Shown here in pieces: positions 51,901 through 60,317 of a stretch of DNA of 64,000 nt (position 1 is the first letter of the stretch; each line of letters starts with the position of its first letter). The notes below the pieces were generated by a model. It was not told the DNA's origin. It was given only the letters and a program-made list of their open reading frames with translations, and ran no database searches. The stretch lies in contig OW799233.1 in NCBI GenBank assembly GCA_941918925.1, positions 7,246,001 through 7,310,000 on the forward strand, in the 5' to 3' direction. The position numbers and the translations under genes were made by a program. Source of the stretch: Phyto melanocephala. Taxonomy: Eukaryota > Arthropoda > Insecta > Diptera > Rhinophoridae.

Positions 51901-54718
51901 AAACAAAATAAATTAAAACCATATCGTCGTTGCTCTAGTTTATTTATGTGTTTTCTACTCAGTTTTCAGAAGAACAAAAAATGCATTTTATTTTCTTACT
52001 TCACAGCAGTGTTGCCAATTTAGCTATTTTATGGCTAGATTTAGCTATTTTTGAACACGCTTAGCTAGGAAAATCTGCTTTTAGCTATAAGCCATTTTTT
52101 TAGCCATTCCTAGATATTTTTTTTAGCCTTTTTTAGCCATTTTTTGTTTTTAGCTGTTAAGTTTTGTTGTTGTTTCGTTTCCTAAATAGTGAAAAACGCT
52201 TCTATAAAATAATGTTTTTTATTTACTAAAAATTCCATCGATGGAAACCTCTTTAAAATATTATATAAACAAACAAACAATCAATCAGTAAAAAAACAAC
52301 CAAGCATGTGTATTTATTTAATAAATAAATAAAAAAAGAAATTTAAGAAAAATAAACAAAATTTTACCAGAAGTTATCCCACCCAAAATTAAAAGATTGG
52401 ATTACAAAAGTTAAAAAGTTTTTGTAAATATTGTAAATGTGAAGTTAATGCAAAATTATATGATTTAACTGTTCACTCTGAAACACATAAATGGTATCGG
52501 ATATACATATTATCAAGACCAAGCCTTTACCTTTTAATCCAGTGAATTTTAAGCTACAACAGCAGGAGAATACATTAGCTATGTAAAAGAGTGTTCAATA
52601 AGAGTGATATGATTTCTTTAAAAAAACACACTTATTGTTACGAAAATTCAAAAAGTTTTTAATTTAATGAAGTAAAATCGATACAACTAAGTTCTAAATA
52701 AAACCTCATTCATATGGTCTCCACGACTTCTTCTGCAGGAACGAATTCGATGAACCCAATTTTCGAGCACTTTTTCCACTAACTCAAGTTGTATGTTATG
52801 AATGGCATGTTCAATATTGACTTATAAAGATTGAAGAGAGTTTGGTTTATTTCGAAAGACCAATATTTTATTTTTTCTATATACTTTTTTAGATACGGCT
52901 TAAAAAGGATTGATAAATTCTGTTATCAACATGAAGTATTACATAATTATCTTAAATTTATAGGATCTAAATAAAGTTAAGATGACAATGACAATAATAT
53001 CGAGCTAGATGCTGGTGATAATTGGTCCTTTTAAAACCATTATAACAAATCTTGTACCTTATAACTAGTCAAAGATATATTGAGTATATTACAAACGGTC
53101 TTTAATTTTATTATTTTTGTTTTAAAATAAATTTTTATTATTTTTTGTATTAAAATATTGAAAACTTTGTATTTAAAACATTTAGCAATTTCTTAGCTAG
53201 TTTCTAGCCATTTTTTTCCGGAATTTTAGCCATTTTTTCTAATCAAGTTCTGGCATCACTGCTTCACGAATACTGACTATTATCCGTTTTTGAACCAATT
53301 AAGATATCCTTAAACGGTTTGGTGGATAGATAGTACGACCAATAATGGTTCAAATTGGAGCAATAAGAAAATTGTCGCATAATCGATTTTATCAGTGCAG
53401 CGACAATTGTTAAATATTTTATCAAAAAAGTAACCGGTTTTTTTTTAATAAAAAATTTCGAACAAAATGAAGCAATAAGAAAATTGTCACATAGTCGATT
53501 TTATAAGTGCAGCGATAATTATTACATATTTTAAAATTTTCAAAAAAGCAACCGTTTTTTTTTTTTAAATAAAAAATTTCGAACTATTTAAAACCGGTTT
53601 TTGGAAATTATCGAATAATCGGTCACTCTACTAGCTTTTTTAGGAAACGTTTTTAAAATATAGCGATTAAAATAATTTTTATATGGTTAGTGGTTTAAAA
53701 AAGACACATAGTAATATTTTTGTATGTCAAACATCATGAACAGTTAAAATTTACAAATTAAAAGTTTTAAAATCTATTACTTTTGATAAATGGTTCGACC
53801 AAACAACGTACAAATTACTGAACTTTAACTCTTTTTTTTAAACACATAAATATTTTTACTCTGACATTAGTTTTAAAGCAAACAACTGACATCCTTACAA
53901 TAAATAAAACATTAGTAAAATAAAAATAAGTTTTGAAAAATTTTTAAGTAATTTAACATTTGTTAAAAACTTAAAGAAACACATCAATAAAACGACTCAA
54001 ACTAGACAGAAAGCAAAGAAATACAGAAAGGCAGACGGACAGACGGACAGACAGACATACAGACAAGTAGGTCTCAATCACCTCTAACTCCCCCATTAAG
54101 AATTTTCGAAAATAAAAGAAGAAAAAAATTAAGACTGCAAAATGATTTAAAAGGCAACAAAGTTCATGAGTTTTGAACATGAGTTATTTAGAGTAGTAAA
54201 TATTTAGTAACGGCGGCAAGCAGGCAAGCAGGCAAGCAGGCAAATAGGCAAACAGGCATGTAACCAACAGCAGCAGAAGCATATGGTGGCATGGCATGGG
54301 TTGACTGCTTGCAAGTTGGAACTACACAGTTAGTAGTAATACTCGTTGCTTATGACCAAAAAATTGTTAGAAAACATACATACATACATACATACATACA
54401 TATTTACCAGCAACATGTCTTCGAAACCCTTGTATCAGTGTTGCTCTTAGTTAAAATCAAGTGCGGTAGTTTATTTTCATGTTTCATTTAATATATATTT
54501 TTTTTATGCTTCAACACAAAAGTGGCACATACGATTTTATGTTTTTTTTTTCTTTTAATTTTTATTTTATTTTTTTCTTTACACATACATATATTTCTAT
54601 ATTTAAATTTTAGCAATATTAAAAAAAGAATAAAATAAAATTTTTTTATGACTCACCTTTGAAAATCCTATATTTGGTGTTGGTGCTGAGTGTATGGAAA
54701 TGTCATGACGTTTGAACA
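30917..54718 (-). CDS. dys: dysfusion (bHLH-PAS transcription factor), partial gene, eight 3' exons
   Basis: Spliced minus-strand CDS: join of 54718-54657, 49938-49849, 42723-42490, 35638-35454, 35221-35115, 33846-33693, 32498-31129, 30945-30917. All introns are GT/AG and every junction keeps frame, giving about 742 residues without the N-terminus. The order is the second half of PAS-A ([31 protein letters not shown]), a linker with an Ala run, PAS-B, then a long tail rich in His, Ser, Thr and Pro. From family knowledge, Dysfusion is the fly NPAS4-like nuclear factor; it pairs with Tango (ARNT) and acts in tracheal fusion cells and tarsal joint formation. The bHLH exon and start codon are not seen between 54719 and 64000 and are presumed beyond the window. 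Identification rests on remembered PAS motifs, not a database search. Confidence 0.93.
31129..32498 (-). CDS. dys: dys exon: long C-terminal low-complexity exon
   Basis: 1370-nt exon, acceptor attttattttag, donor gtgagtag. After [20 protein letters not shown] (still conserved) it encodes some 430 residues dominated by His, Ser, Thr and Pro, with His-rich runs ([22 protein letters not shown]) and an EHNE-type acidic stretch. Such tails in bHLH-PAS factors usually hold activation regions; that is inference here. If the donor is not used, an in-frame TAG ends the protein after NGE at 31121-31123. The GATGATGAT runs on the plus strand are simply the His codons. Confidence 0.93.
32540..33066. repeat. 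intronic dispersed repeat with relatives at 44850 and 53281
   Basis: The tract tgtctgtatctccgtctgta at 32570-32620 is a degenerate CTGT repeat. The following part, especially 32935-33055 (aaaccgtttaaggatatctt), is repeated in reverse at 53290-53420 and in the same orientation, more diverged, at 44850-44960. No terminal repeats located. Confidence 0.6.
33073..33312. mobile_element. MITE with perfect 28-bp terminal inverted repeats, 240 bp, in a dys intron
   Basis: tggcttggagctaaaagggc caatgtca at the left is exactly mirrored at the right (tgacattggcccttttagct ccaagcca). No convincing target-site duplication in the AT-rich flanks. No coding capacity beyond chance ORFs. Lies between the exon ending at 33693 and the long exon. 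Confidence 0.82.
33693..33846 (-). CDS. dys: dys exon: end of PAS-B
   Basis: 154-nt exon, acceptor gtttcag, donor gtgagt. Encodes [36 protein letters not shown] and then VIVCTNQVL. The [16 protein letters not shown] strand pattern closes PAS-B. One base of the first codon comes from the preceding exon and two bases pass to the next one. Confidence 0.93.
34019..35060 (-). pseudogene. decayed mariner element in a dys intron
   Basis: Ends share cagtaagaatgcactttt (left) and, reversed, ctgtaagaatgcgctttt (right). In between, minus-strand pieces [28 protein letters not shown] and QELKP-like fragments match the N-terminal half of mariner transposase in broken frames. No complete catalytic triad seen. 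It begins just 55 bp from the dys exon at 35115-35221. Confidence 0.7.
35115..35221 (-). CDS. dys: dys exon: PAS-B middle
   Basis: 107-nt exon, acceptor cgttgcag, donor gtaagt. Completes the split Asn codon, then 35 residues: [20 protein letters not shown], then [15 protein letters not shown]. [12 protein letters not shown] is the typical PAS-B helix and turn. Only 232 bp of intron separate it from the preceding exon, the shortest intron of the gene. Confidence 0.93.
35454..35638 (-). CDS. dys: dys exon: PAS linker and start of PAS-B
   Basis: 185-nt exon with acceptor tattctag and donor gtaagt; 61 codons plus two bases. Reads [20 protein letters not shown], then [10 protein letters not shown], and ends [15 protein letters not shown], where the Asn codon is split across the intron. 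The xFxTxHSxDxKIxxxD pattern is the standard opening of PAS-B in this class. Confidence 0.93.
35826..35838. repeat. (GT)n microsatellite
   Basis: Short gtgtgtgtgtgtg run in the dys intron, flanked by poly(T) tracts to 35950. Confidence 0.7.
36395..37209. mobile_element. hAT-like element, 815 bp, with perfect 8-bp target-site duplication
   Basis: The left end tagggtgatcgactcggttt and the reversed right end tagggtgatcgattattcga share a 12-bp perfect repeat. Flanked by gtggttag (36387-36394 and 37210-37217). Inside are repeated aaccggtttttt blocks at both ends and an AT-rich core with no ORF. Same family and orientation as 45080-46133. Non-autonomous. Confidence 0.93.
37790..38360. repeat. degenerate tandem repeat (minisatellite-like)
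   Basis: Recurring phrases gttgactgtctactct, tctatatagagttg, ctctgcataa and variants fill about 570 bp in one orientation at intervals of roughly 35-50 bp. Too diverged to define a consensus by eye. Lies in the large dys intron between 35638 and 42490. Confidence 0.65.
38370..40130. other. intronic AT-rich sequence
   Basis: No coding or mobile feature recognised. The CAG/CAA-rich bit at 38870-38890 and the AAC repeats near 39580 are short. ORFs are AT-biased. Confidence 0.35.
40136..41982 (-). pseudogene. decayed mariner element, interrupted near one end by a Harbinger-like MITE
   Basis: Ends tgtctcagtaagaatgcact (left, 40136) and tgtctcagtaag (right, reversed, 41982). Minus-strand pieces, in order: [46 protein letters not shown], then [20 protein letters not shown]. 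In the IFSDEAxF motif the first catalytic Asp is replaced by Asn (YNKAQF), so it could not be active. The right 13 bp are separated from the rest by the insertion at 41250-41969. Confidence 0.75.
41250..41969. mobile_element. PIF/Harbinger-like MITE, 720 bp, TTA duplication, nested in mariner
   Basis: Ends tgctaggcgcacaattggga and (reversed) tgctcggcgcacaattggga, continuing cgaacgacgaattt on both sides. Flanked by TTA at 41247-41249 and 41970-41972. Removing it restores the mariner terminus ...caatctta-ctgagaca. No ORF of interest. Confidence 0.9.
42490..42723 (-). CDS. dys: dys exon: rest of PAS-A and Ala-rich insert
   Basis: 234-nt exon, 78 codons, phase 0 at both ends (acceptor ctttctttacag, donor gtgagtag). 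Starts [20 protein letters not shown], continues through a short insert with seven alanines ([13 protein letters not shown]), and ends with the PAS-type motif [14 protein letters not shown] followed by QMRFGDQK. The Ala run is an in-frame GCN tract (plus strand 42585-42606) and could vary in length between alleles. Confidence 0.94.
43235..44185. mobile_element. Tigger/pogo-like (Tc1/mariner) element, 951 bp, TA-flanked
   Basis: Ends cacccaatcctctttttaca and (reversed) cacccaatcctgtgtttgca, flanked by TA on both sides. The left end also holds a hairpin (tacacggtac...accgtgta). A minus-strand ORF lies inside. Sits 511 bp upstream (on the gene's strand) of the dys exon at 42490-42723. Confidence 0.82.
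43598..44056 (-). CDS. C-terminal part of a Tigger/pogo-like transposase (fragment)
   Basis: Open from just after a TAA to the stop at 43598: [31 protein letters not shown], then [19 protein letters not shown] and LLSETDTE. It is acidic with an amphipathic middle ([20 protein letters not shown]) and no DDE residues. Position inside a TA-flanked element with Tigger-style ends argues for the C-terminal tail of its transposase; the sequence alone is not diagnostic. Confidence 0.5.
44200..45070. other. intronic AT-rich sequence with part of a dispersed repeat
   Basis: 44850-44960 resembles 32935-33055. Otherwise no feature recognised. Confidence 0.4.
45080..46133. mobile_element. hAT-like element, 1054 bp, with perfect 8-bp target-site duplication
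   Basis: Ends tagggtgatcgactcggttt and (reversed) tagagtgatcgattattcga; flanked by atagacac at 45072-45079 and 46134-46141. Internally collinear with 36395-37209 (both contain cattgagtgtctg and caattaaaccat stretches), with about 240 extra bases near 45280-45530. Same orientation. No intact ORF. Confidence 0.93.
46163..46840. mobile_element. TIR element interrupted by a CAAGGC-family MITE
   Basis: The left end gccttattcatagcaaaaag is mirrored at the right (reversed: gccttattcataacaaaaag), continuing ttagc. Internal gcagctcgtt phrases recur near both ends. The middle is split by the 200-bp insertion at 46399-46598. The target-site duplication is uncertain. Confidence 0.75.
46399..46598. mobile_element. 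CAAGGC-family MITE, 200 bp, nested insertion
   Basis: Left end caaggcatattaattcatca, right end (reversed) caaggcatatttagaattat. Flanked by atccatat (46391-46398) and atccatac (46599-46606), 7 of 8 identical. Shares cgtcagctgat, cagctgtcgaaatgcataaa and other pieces with 17308-17516. Confidence 0.85.
46850..47360. other. intronic AT-rich sequence
   Basis: Repeated tttag/ttaag phrases (47030-47170) with no coding character. Confidence 0.35.
47366..48010 (-). pseudogene. truncated mariner copy
   Basis: Left end gtcttagtaagaatgcactt matches the ends at 34019 and 40136. Following sequence parallels 40160-40700 (aaataaaaacac, atgaaattaaa, ttgttttggaaatc, gttgaaaccac) at reduced identity. It stops without an opposite terminus. 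No readable transposase. Confidence 0.55.
48070..48340. repeat. dispersed repeat, diverged copy at 51540-51760
   Basis: Shared phrases in the same order: cagttaagct, aatgagctg, aaaatac, atctgg, cgttaacatct/ctattacatct, and aatcggaatagggcaa/aatcggagcagggaaa. Both copies are intronic. No termini recognised. Confidence 0.5.
48345..49840. other. intronic AT-rich sequence
   Basis: Poly(A)/poly(T) tracts. Two loosely similar blocks (49085-49190 and 49570-49660, agacttaagacacatacat) form an imperfect direct repeat about 480 bp apart. Confidence 0.4.
49849..49938 (-). CDS. dys: dys exon: PAS-A core
   Basis: 90-nt exon, exactly 30 codons, phase 0 at both ends, with acceptor cttttag and donor gtgagtaa. 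Begins [16 protein letters not shown] and ends AEYLGHSM, the N-terminal strand and helix of a PAS fold. The high residue-level match to what I know of Dysfusion/NPAS4 PAS-A is the main reason for naming the gene. It was too short to stand out as an ORF. Confidence 0.93.
49945..52000. other. intronic AT-rich sequence
   Basis: An (AC)n stretch at 50100-50110 and the dispersed repeat at 51350-51790. No coding feature. Confidence 0.35.
52007..53261. mobile_element. hAT remnant with a BED zinc-finger fragment, 1255 bp
   Basis: Tip cagtgttgccaattt at the left, mirrored at the right as cagtgatgccagaac (reversed). Flanks cttcacag and cttcacga agree in 6 of 8 positions. In the plus strand near 52415-52500 a frame reads [18 protein letters not shown], then TVHSETHKW, a BED-type finger (CxxC...HxxxH) as found at the N-terminus of hAT transposases. 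Both ends also carry runs of ttagccattttt. The rest of the transposase is gone. Confidence 0.8.
53354..53630. mobile_element. truncated copy of the tagggtgatcga hAT-like family with an internal duplication
   Basis: The right end (reversed: tagagtgaccgattattcga) and the aaccggttttt block match 45080-46133. Within it, 53354-53460 and 53461-53580 are tandem copies of about 110 bp (agcaataagaaaattgtc...aaaaatttcgaac). The left terminus is missing. Confidence 0.65.
54000..54065. repeat. degenerate GACAGACG repeat
   Basis: cagacggacagacggacaga and relatives; a short simple repeat in the dys intron. Confidence 0.6.
54213..54402. repeat. two simple-repeat tracts
   Basis: (gcaggcaa)n at 54218-54257 and (acat)n at 54374-54400, about 120 bp apart, close to the dys exon at 54657. 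Confidence 0.75.
54657..54718 (-). CDS. dys: dys exon: entry to PAS-A
   Basis: 62-nt exon between acceptor tatttttag and donor gtgagt. It encodes two bases of a split codon, then 20 residues beginning [10 protein letters not shown] and ending IGFSK in phase 0. In bHLH-PAS proteins this stretch joins the bHLH to the PAS-A core, so the preceding coding exon must supply the bHLH. It is the most 5' exon visible; the intron upstream is at least 9.3 kb. Confidence 0.9.
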
Positions 54719-54829
54719 CTAAAAATACAACAAAAATTAATTTATGGCACAAAAAAAAATATGTCAATAAATTTATTAAAGAAAAATGTACATTTAAGTA
54801 GTCATTAGAAAAATTAAACACATGTCAAT

Positions 54830-55590
54830 TTTTTCATTTATTTTCTTTAAAAAAATAAGTAAGAAAAAAAGAAAAATTTATACAGATTTTTTTTCAGCAT
54901 AGAATTAAACAATGCCACTATTTTAAAAAATTATTTGTTTACTATTAAATAAAAATATCTACTAGAATCTATCTAGCGGAATTGCAGTAGAAAAACAAAT
55001 TATTATTGAAGAAAATATTAAAATACTAAAACATTTTTAAAGAAACTGAGTTGCCAATGTCGTAATATTTTGTATTTATTTTTGTTGTGTTTTACATATT
55101 GTATCTACTATTTATTCTCTTCATAAATGTTATTTCTGTTATTGCTATTTTGATTTACTAAGGCAATTCTTTCTTTTGTCTTGGATTTATTTTTTTCAAA
55201 TTTTTACTAAAAGTGGGGAGTTTCGATAAAAAGTATTTTTTTTTTTGAAATTCTTTGTTTAGAAAATTTTTTTTAAAAAATTAAAAAAAAACTTTTTTTT
55301 TTATAATAAAAATAAATTTATTCGAAGTGAAATTTTATAAAAAAAAACACTCCAAATACAAAATTTAAAAAAAAAAAAATATTTTATTCCTAAAAAAAAT
55401 AAAAATACATAAAAAATATTAAATATTTTTTTCCTTAAAAAAAAAATTAAATTTTCTAACTGTATTTTTTTATGAACAAATTATGTCACAGTTTTTTAAA
55501 AAAAAAAGGAAATTGTTTAGCAAAAGAAAACATGTAACATATACTTCGTCTGAGAAAAAAAACACGCCCACTCGCTTTCCTCTGTGACTG
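54830..55590. other. intronic AT-rich sequence
   Basis: Dominated by poly(A) and poly(T) tracts. The expected dys bHLH exon was sought here and not seen. Confidence 0.4.
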
Positions 55591-56240
55591 TGCAATGCAG
55601 ACTTATAAATTCTCTATACAAAAATGGACTGTTATAACCGTTTTTATTTCTTTTAAAGTGAATAACACCATTAATGTTGGCTTCAATCGTGGGATCTCAC
55701 CCCAAAGAAAATAGCTCAAAGCTGTGATATCGCACAATATAGGTGGCCAATTTTCCGTACCAAAACGTGAATATAAAAGCTGATCATAATGAGTTCTCAA
55801 CAAGTCCATTGTTGCACGCACTGTATGAGTTGTGCCACCATCTTGTTGAAGCCAGAGCTCACCGAAACCACATAGCCCGTTGGTATGGTGCGATAACGCT
55901 TTCCATTGACGGTATTATTTTAGTTTGCTTAATTTTTTAAGATATAGGGACCAATGATTTCACTAGCCAAAAGCCATATTCTCTTCATTACCTGGCTAAT
56001 GTGGTCTAACCGGTACATTATCATCCTCTAATGTAAACTGGGACACAAATTTGCGAATGGATTGGTAATAGTGAGATCAGTTGGTCAATTATACGCACCG
56101 TTAGTTTCTAAAATCACACGAAAAACATTTCTCACAGAATACAGTTTTTCGTAATACAGTTGAATAATTTGGAGACACTGTTGTGATGTGAGTCTTTTCA
56201 TGATGACTTGCCAATTTAATGAGACATGGAGCGATCTATC
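55590..56240 (-). pseudogene. decayed mariner copy, internally deleted
   Basis: The minus strand starts MKRLTSQQCLQIIQLYYEKL (near 56200), a mariner N-terminus, and ends with LLRTHYDQLLYSRFGTENWP, PILCDITALSYFLWGEIP and then KPTLMVLFTLKEIKTVI (55603-55821), the C-terminus. The central part with the first catalytic Asp is largely missing. Confidence 0.7.
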
Positions 56241-56249
56241 AAAAAAAAA

Positions 56250-57850
56250 AAACGCAATTGAAAATCAAACCTCATTTAGATTCACCCGATATTAATTGAA
56301 CTTTGTATAGCTGCTTACTGAGCTCATTATGCAAAAAAACTGCTTTGAAAAGTGCAATAAATGTTCAGATTCTGTAAACGATAATGAGTGAATATTAATG
56401 GATCTAAAAACAATCCACTTGTAGCAACTCACTTCAGGGCAAGCAAAACTGAAAATCTTTCTAATTTTTTGGCAAAAAGACTCAACGTTTCAGAAATATT
56501 ATTTTATATTCGCTTCCCAGTTTCGGTAATTAAACATTTAAAACATTAGTTGGCCCAACCGTCATAAGTTTATATAGTTGTTATAACTCTACAGATATGA
56601 AAAAAAATATATATTTTGTTTAAATAAGATATTCCACGTCCCCCTTCTAATAACCAAAAATACTTTTCTTTAAATAATATATTTTTTCATAATTTCAATT
56701 ATTTTTTTGGTAAATAATTTATAATAAAACTCTAAGTTTCTTTAAATAAGTATTTATTAATCTTAAAATTATTTGTGAAGAACTTGTAATTAATTTTGGC
56801 AAGCACTCTTTTAAATATCTGCTTATAAACTGAGTTATAAAACAACATAGTTTAAAACTGTGTTTGAATTTTTTTTTAACAAAAAAAGTAAAAAATAGAA
56901 ATATATACTTGTACATTATGTTTGTTTTTAATGTGCATACAAGTACATATTTATTATTACGATTTTGTTTAAGTTTTTTGTTTCTAATACAAATTTAGCC
57001 ATATGCCATTAATTCCATTGTGGGAGAACAATTCAAAATACGGTAATAGAAAAAATAAGTAAAACATTGTCACAAGTGTCCAACCCCAACAACAATATAA
57101 TAAAAAAAATTATAAACTTTTGAAAGAATATAACAACATCAGAAATACATCCAAACCCTGTCAATTGGTAAAATGTCAAAGACTCAATAATAAAAAAAAA
57201 TATACATACAAATATACAAACATACATATATACACAGAAAAAATTATTGCTGAAAAATTTTTAATTAAATTACTAATTGATTTATTTCTAAATTCGAATT
57301 ATATCTTGAATTATATTTTTAATTAATTAAAATAACTTTTTGTTTTTAAACTTTGACCTTCTTGTCAAAAAAATATTATTTTTGAAAAAAAAAATTTTTT
57401 TTTCAAGTTTAGCAAAATTTTGAATAATCATATAAAAAACGAAGATGAATTTTAAAATAATAGTGGCCTATCAGCAGATTGAAGTTCAAAAAAGTTCATA
57501 CATAGCAAAAAAGAACCGATTTTGTTCCTAATATAATAGAGAAGTTAAACTTAATTGCAGATGTGACTTAGGTCAATATGCCCTGCAGCCCAATACATCC
57601 TGTTGGAATCGAAACTTAATTGGTAAGTTATTATTAATATAATTCCTTTCCACGCTTTGATGTAGACTTTGACGGTAAAATTTTTTTGTGCCTAGGCCAA
57701 GGAAAATATGATGTTTGGTAGTGCCACCAGTTCGTTATACGTTATATTGTAAACATTTCTTTGTACATAGGCCACAGATGACCCCCCTCCCCACCCTTTA
57801 CTTTCGAAAAATGATGTTTGGTTTTGCAACTAGTTCTTAAATATGTCATG
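56250..57850. other. intronic AT-rich sequence
   Basis: Contains an imperfect direct repeat near 57700 and 57810 (atgatgtttggt..tgc.ac.agtt). No gene. Confidence 0.4.
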
Positions 57851-57865
57851 CTGTATGTATTCTTA

Positions 57866-57984
57866 CTGTCGTATTCATAAAAAATATTTTTGGGTTTATT
57901 TAAGGCTGACTTGACAAATATCTGTACAACAATGTTTCAAATAAGCCTTTAATAAACCTAAAATATTTTTTATGAATACAGCAG
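57866..57984. mobile_element. short PIF/Harbinger-like MITE, 119 bp, TTA duplication
   Basis: Ends ctgtcgtattcataaaaaat and (reversed) ctgctgtattcataaaaaat, continuing attttwgggtttat; flanked by TTA at 57863-57865 and 57985-57987. Confidence 0.82.
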
Positions 57985-58059
57985 TTATGCTCTCTGCTTT
58001 TCTTATAATTAAAATATGCTAAATGTAAATAAAAACACATGCACATGTTTACTTAAAAA

Positions 58060-58460
58060 TAAAGGGTCCGCCAAATAACTTTATAAAAAAAAGTGTAGCT
58101 TCGGCAATGCGGCAGGTAGCGCCGTCCTGTTGAAATCAAATGTTGCCAATATCCTCCTCTTCAATTTTTGTGAACAAAAATTCGTTCAACATGGCCCGAT
58201 TACGATCGCCATTGACTACGGCCACTTCTTGCTCATTTGCGAAGAAAAATGGCCCAATTATGCCTCTGGACTGAAATCCGCACCAAACAGTGACTTGTTT
58301 TGGGTGTATCGGCAATTTTGCTTGTTTACATACCCGCCAAGATCATAATGAGCTTCATCTGAAAAGATGATTTTTTTTTTGCAAAATCGGTCAAAGTAAT
58401 GGCGCATTATTTCCCAGCGTTGTTGAAGCCTATACACAACCATATTCGTTCATCGGAAGT
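58060..58460 (-). pseudogene. mariner transposase fragment
   Basis: Minus strand reads RWEIMRHYFDRFCKKKIIFS then SDEAHYDLGGYVNKQNCRYT, the classic mariner block with the first catalytic Asp (SDEAH) intact. Downstream, near 58090-58200, frames are broken (the segment corresponds to the GATCH to PRS region). Confidence 0.78.
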
Positions 58461-58469
58461 ATAAAACTA

Positions 58470-60040
58470 ATTATCTATCAAATCAGACATGAGCTAAATG
58501 TTACCATTCACGAAATAAGCACTAGTTGAAAAAAAGTTAGATGGCGAACCCATTAAATATATAAAAAACGCATCTATTTTCTTTTCGAATACTTTGATCT
58601 AAAATAGGTTCAATCATTTATAATAATAATACAATAAATACTTTATTTAAATTAATCCTAAACTTCAATTATAGGCGTGATTAAATAAATTAAAATTATT
58701 ATTTTTTTTTAAATTCAAGAAATTTTAATTACTTTTTTAATACTATTTTAATTGATATATTTTGCAATATATTTTGGATAAAAAATATTCATTTTCATTT
58801 AATCAATAGTATCATTTTGATGTTTGTTGCCAAATCAAATAAAATTTTAATCAAATGTATTAATTTCGTAATTAAAATTCATATTTATTTTTATCTGTGT
58901 ACATAAACACACATGCATAACTACTTATGTATGTTTAATATTTCTTTAGGTTTTTCTACGTTCAGATCGAACAATATTGCAATACAAATATTTTTTATGT
59001 ACAACACAACAACATACAAGTTATTGTATTATTGTTGTTGCTATTGTTGCGGTTGCAAATAATAGCAAACAAATGTCTGCTTAAACAAACGTTTAGCAAC
59101 TAATAAATGTATTTGGAAAAAAATTGACATTCACTGTTAGAGGAGAAGTGTTTTAATGCGCGGATGTCGTATTTATGTTTGTGTGTGTGTCTGTCTGTCA
59201 GAACATTGTCATACATGCAGCTTTTAAGTTTTTGCTATTGTTGTGTATTTAAAAACTTTTAGTTGCTTTAGCAGATATACGACAAGTGTTTGTCGTGGCT
59301 GAGTTTTGGTCAAGTATGGTTTTGAATTTTCATTAAAGACTGGGCAACATATGTTGGCAATAACATAAAATAAACCAAATCAAAAAAAATAATGTACCAA
59401 ATGTTGCTACAAACTAACTAATATGGCGTTGAAATGTAGGAAAAAAATATTTAAAATAATTAAAAGGAACTTTTTAAAAACTATTTATTAAGAAAAAAAA
59501 TTCTTGCGAAAATTTTTCGAAAATAAAAAAATATTAACAAATTTTCTATCAATAGATAAATTATAGAAAATAAAAAAATTTCTAAAAATTTTAAAATAAA
59601 ATTATTTCGAATGTTAACAAATTTAAAAAAAAAAAATTATTAAGATTTCTATATTTAACTTTATATCGATAACATTTATAAAAAAGAGAATTGTTATCGT
59701 TAGTTTCTGATAAAAGAAAAATGTATTATAAAAAATTTATTTTAGGAGAAATTTTTTTTTTTAATTTTCTTAATCCAAAACTGCAAACATTTTTTAGAAA
59801 AAGGTAAGTAATCCCAAAATTATTTTTTTTAATTAATAAATTAATACATCGATGGCTATAAATTAGTTGGGCTTGGGTAAATTTTTCTTTCCGCAAAAAC
59901 CTAAGTTTGGTTATTTTATTATAATATATAAAAAAAGAAATTAGCGAATTCGTTGCCAAAGAACGTCATTTCATTTTTATTTATATAGATGGTGAAAGAT
60001 AAATATGTAAATGATAATTTTGTTGTTGTCGTTTGGTGTC
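58470..60040. other. intronic AT-rich sequence
   Basis: TTG/CAA-type short repeats near 59025-59050 and a (gt)n/(ctgt)n bit at 59180-59200. No coding feature. Confidence 0.35.
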
Positions 60041-60044
60041 ATAT

Positions 60045-60200
60045 TATAGTTAAATATAATTGAATTATGATCACATAATATTATGTTATGATTATGTGCA
60101 ATTATTCAGTGAGAAATTGTTATTGTGATATGATAATTGTATGATACTCAGATTAACCACAATCACACAATCCTATCACAGTATATTGCTCTTGAATATG
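60045..60200. mobile_element. internal fragment of the CACGCAAAG-ended family
   Basis: aaccacaatcacacaatcct atcacagtatattgctctt at 60157-60195 matches, in reverse, 16345-16400 and the right part of 62253-62942. The terminus itself is missing. Confidence 0.6.
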
Positions 60201-60317
60201 AGAACCTCATTCATGTTCTTTATCTGTTCATTTATTATTTTTTATGCTAAAAATGATTTCTTAAGCATAATGTGGTTCAAACAAAATTGCAATTTTAAAA
60301 GCTGGATGGTACAATTT

